Source of the DNA: an uncultured Pseudomonadota bacterium
GTDB taxonomy: Bacteria; Myxococcota_A; Bradymonadia; Bradymonadales; Bradymonadaceae
NCBI GenBank assembly: GCA_913057905.1
Contig: CAJXPB010000001.1
Span: forward strand, 62,001-126,000
Direction: 5' to 3'
DNA: 64,000 bases
Positions 62,927-64,000 of the stretch are shown in pieces. The translations under genes and the position numbers were made by a program. The notes beneath the pieces are model-generated. The model saw only the letters and a program-made list of their open reading frames with translations, was not told where the DNA came from and did not search any database. Position 1 is the first letter of the stretch, and each line of letters opens with the position of its first letter.

Positions 62927-62954
62927 TTTAGAGCTTTCCAAAGATTTCTCTAAA
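62927..62954. terminator. Possible bidirectional terminator
   Basis: TTTAGAG and CTCTAAA form a 7 bp stem with a shorter inner CTTT/AAAG pairing, between the convergent toxin and DsbA-family genes. AT-rich and weak. Confidence 0.3.
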
Positions 62955-63647
62955 TCACGATACCTCGACGCGGCAGCCTTCATCGTCGCAGACGATTCCC
63001 GCATCTTGCTGGGCGGGTTCTAGTTCATCGGCGGCGCTTCTGAGCGCCTCCAGGAACGTATCGGCCGGTTGGGCCCCGGTGAGTTGATACCGACCGGCAA
63101 TGACGAAGAACGGAACCCCTCGACACCCGAGTTCCCGGGCGGTCCGTTCATCGTGGCGGACGGCGTCCACGTAGTCGTCCGTAGCGAGCATTGTACGAGC
63201 CTCCTCGGCATCGAGTCCGACGTCTTCGGCCAGGGACACGAGCGTCTCGCGGTCCGAGACTCGCTGTCCCTCGGTCATATATGCCCGAAGCAGCCGCTCC
63301 TTCATGGCATCGGAGGTCCCCCGGTCGGCCGCGAAATGAATGAGCCGGTGCGCGTCGAACGTGTTGCCGGCTTTGGCGTCCATCAGGTTGAATTCCAGGC
63401 CCTCCCCTTCGGCCATCTGGGACATACGCTCGATCATCTGGCGAGCCTGCTCTTTGCCTCCGCCGTACTTTTGAGCCAGCAGCTCATCGAGGGGCTCGTC
63501 GCGTACATCCGGAGCATCGGGCTCCAACTCGAAGCTTCGCCACGTGACCTCGACCTCGCCGTCGAACTCTTCGACAGCCTCCTCAAACCGACGTTTTCCC
63601 ACGTAACACCAGGGACAGGCGACATCGGACCAGATTTCGACTTTCAT
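62955..63647 (-). CDS. DsbA-family oxidoreductase (FrnE-like)
   Basis: 230 aa thioredoxin-fold protein without signal peptide, hence cytoplasmic. Active site V-A-C-P-W-C-Y-V-G near residue 10; R-S-F-E-L, G-N-T-F-D-A-H-R-L-I-H and the cis-Pro loop G-V-P-F-F-V-I are typical of the FrnE / 2-hydroxychromene-carboxylate isomerase-like subgroup. Two further cysteines lie close to the C-terminus (V-C-D-D-E-G-C). Likely a thiol oxidoreductase. Confidence 0.85.
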   Translation of the reverse strand: MKVEIWSDVACPWCYVGKRRFEEAVEEFDGEVEVTWRSFELEPDAPDVRDEPLDELLAQKYGGGKEQARQMIERMSQMAEGEGLEFNLMDAKAGNTFDAHRLIHFAADRGTSDAMKERLLRAYMTEGQRVSDRETLVSLAEDVGLDAEEARTMLATDDYVDAVRHDERTARELGCRGVPFFVIAGRYQLTGAQPADTFLEALRSAADELEPAQQDAGIVCDDEGCRVEVS

Positions 63648-63744
63648 GGCGGCTCCTCGGTACGGAAGACATCCAGCGAATTCGTCTATCCATTAAGATG
63701 CGGCGCGATGGGGGCTGTTTCAAATGTGTTGATTCATCCGCGGA

Positions 63745-63773
63745 TTGCTCCGTCGGGACGATTCATGTACCGT
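63745..63773 (+). promoter_or_regulatory. Promoter of WCW-HP gene 63809
   Basis: TTGCTC (63745-63750), 17 bp spacer, TACCGT (63768-63773), 36 bp before the ATG. Confidence 0.4.
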
Positions 63774-63808
63774 ACCCCGCACCTGACTCTGACGGAGGAT
63801 TTTAGGGG

Positions 63809-64000
63809 ATGAGGACACACGTTCGTTCGCCGATATCGGCAGTCGTTTTCACATCGATCGCATGTGTGCTCGTCTCCCTGACCCTGGGATGCGCCGAGGA
63901 TTTGAACCTCTATTACGACTCGCCCGGCCATAGAGAATTCGACAATTACACCGATGACGGGCACGTCGTCCCGCAGCAGCCACCCTCCAATGCACTCTGC
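63809..64000 (+). CDS. N-terminal fragment of a WCW-HP family lipoprotein (right edge)
   Basis: ATG 63809 after TAGGGG opens a signal peptide ending at lipobox L-T-L-G-C28, a short acidic linker (D-N-Y-T-D-D-G) and Q-P-P-S-N-A-L-C, where the window ends. The P-P-x-x-A-x-C ending corresponds exactly to the point where other members continue with N-x-x-G-W-C-W. The spacing of its promoter and leader also fits the family. Confidence 0.7.
   Translation, partial: MRTHVRSPISAVVFTSIACVLVSLTLGCAEDLNLYYDSPGHREFDNYTDDGHVVPQQPPSNALC

Overview
The window reads as chromosome of a high-GC member of the Bradymonadales/Myxococcota-type deltaproteobacteria. This is inferred from the extreme density of secreted lipoproteins with Asp-rich linkers after the lipobox, a protein ending in a MYXO-CTERM-like sorting tail, Cys-rich and Kazal-like surface proteins, and family-level similarities. 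No rRNA or tRNA gene and no CRISPR array was seen.

The dominant content is one paralogous family of large (about 640-695 aa) lipoproteins, called here the 'WCW-HP' family. Each has a type II signal peptide, a short motif around W-x-D/N-F, an Asp-rich linker, a conserved C-x(3-5)-W-C-W-x-H-P block, a long run of beta-propeller-like blades (W-V/G-x..L-Y-R/H-Y-D-G-x-x-W), a late Q-P-G-D-R-P motif and a near-invariant end G-V-V-A-K-Y-Y. Fifteen copies are present: C-terminal piece at 3-104; 5670 (broken), 7757, 9854, 11969, 25580, 27646, 31055, 34281, 36386 (broken), 38368, 40392, 42432 (broken), 54433, and an N-terminal piece running off the right edge at 63809. All lie on the + strand. Most first genes carry a similar promoter (TTGnnn, 17 bp, TAnnnT) 34-48 bp before the start. 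Three copies are decayed by a nonsense codon or by internal deletions that also shift frame. This looks like birth-and-death evolution of a lineage-specific surface repertoire; its function is unknown.

Layout. 1-4000: Cys-rich lipoprotein and a Kazal/lysyl-oxidase lipoprotein split by a one-base frameshift (both - strand). 4030-5591: an ISKra4-type insertion sequence with inverted ends and a hairpin over the transposase start. 5670-13951: four WCW-HP genes. 14040-17163: two related Cys-rich lipoproteins flanking another lipoprotein. 17176-24640: accessory stretch with an FG-GAP repeat surface protein, a TcmP/DUF5131 three-Cys-motif pair, a small protein and a SEC-C protein, a SWIM zinc-finger protein, and a decayed nucleotidyltransferase pair between direct repeats. 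24820-33076: Tat-exported intradiol dioxygenase lipoprotein, three WCW-HP genes, an acyl-CoA thioesterase and a nucleoside-diphosphate-sugar epimerase-like protein. 33158-34202: TetR regulator and truncated globin linked by three palindromic operators. 34281-44391: five more WCW-HP genes. 44385-53234: a propeller-gene remnant, then a heavy-metal RND efflux operon with its two-component system. 53407-64000: M23 peptidase, WCW-HP gene, four lipoproteins in a row, NmrA-type protein, another lipoprotein, a DUF433/DUF5615 toxin-antitoxin pair, a DsbA-family protein and the last WCW-HP fragment.
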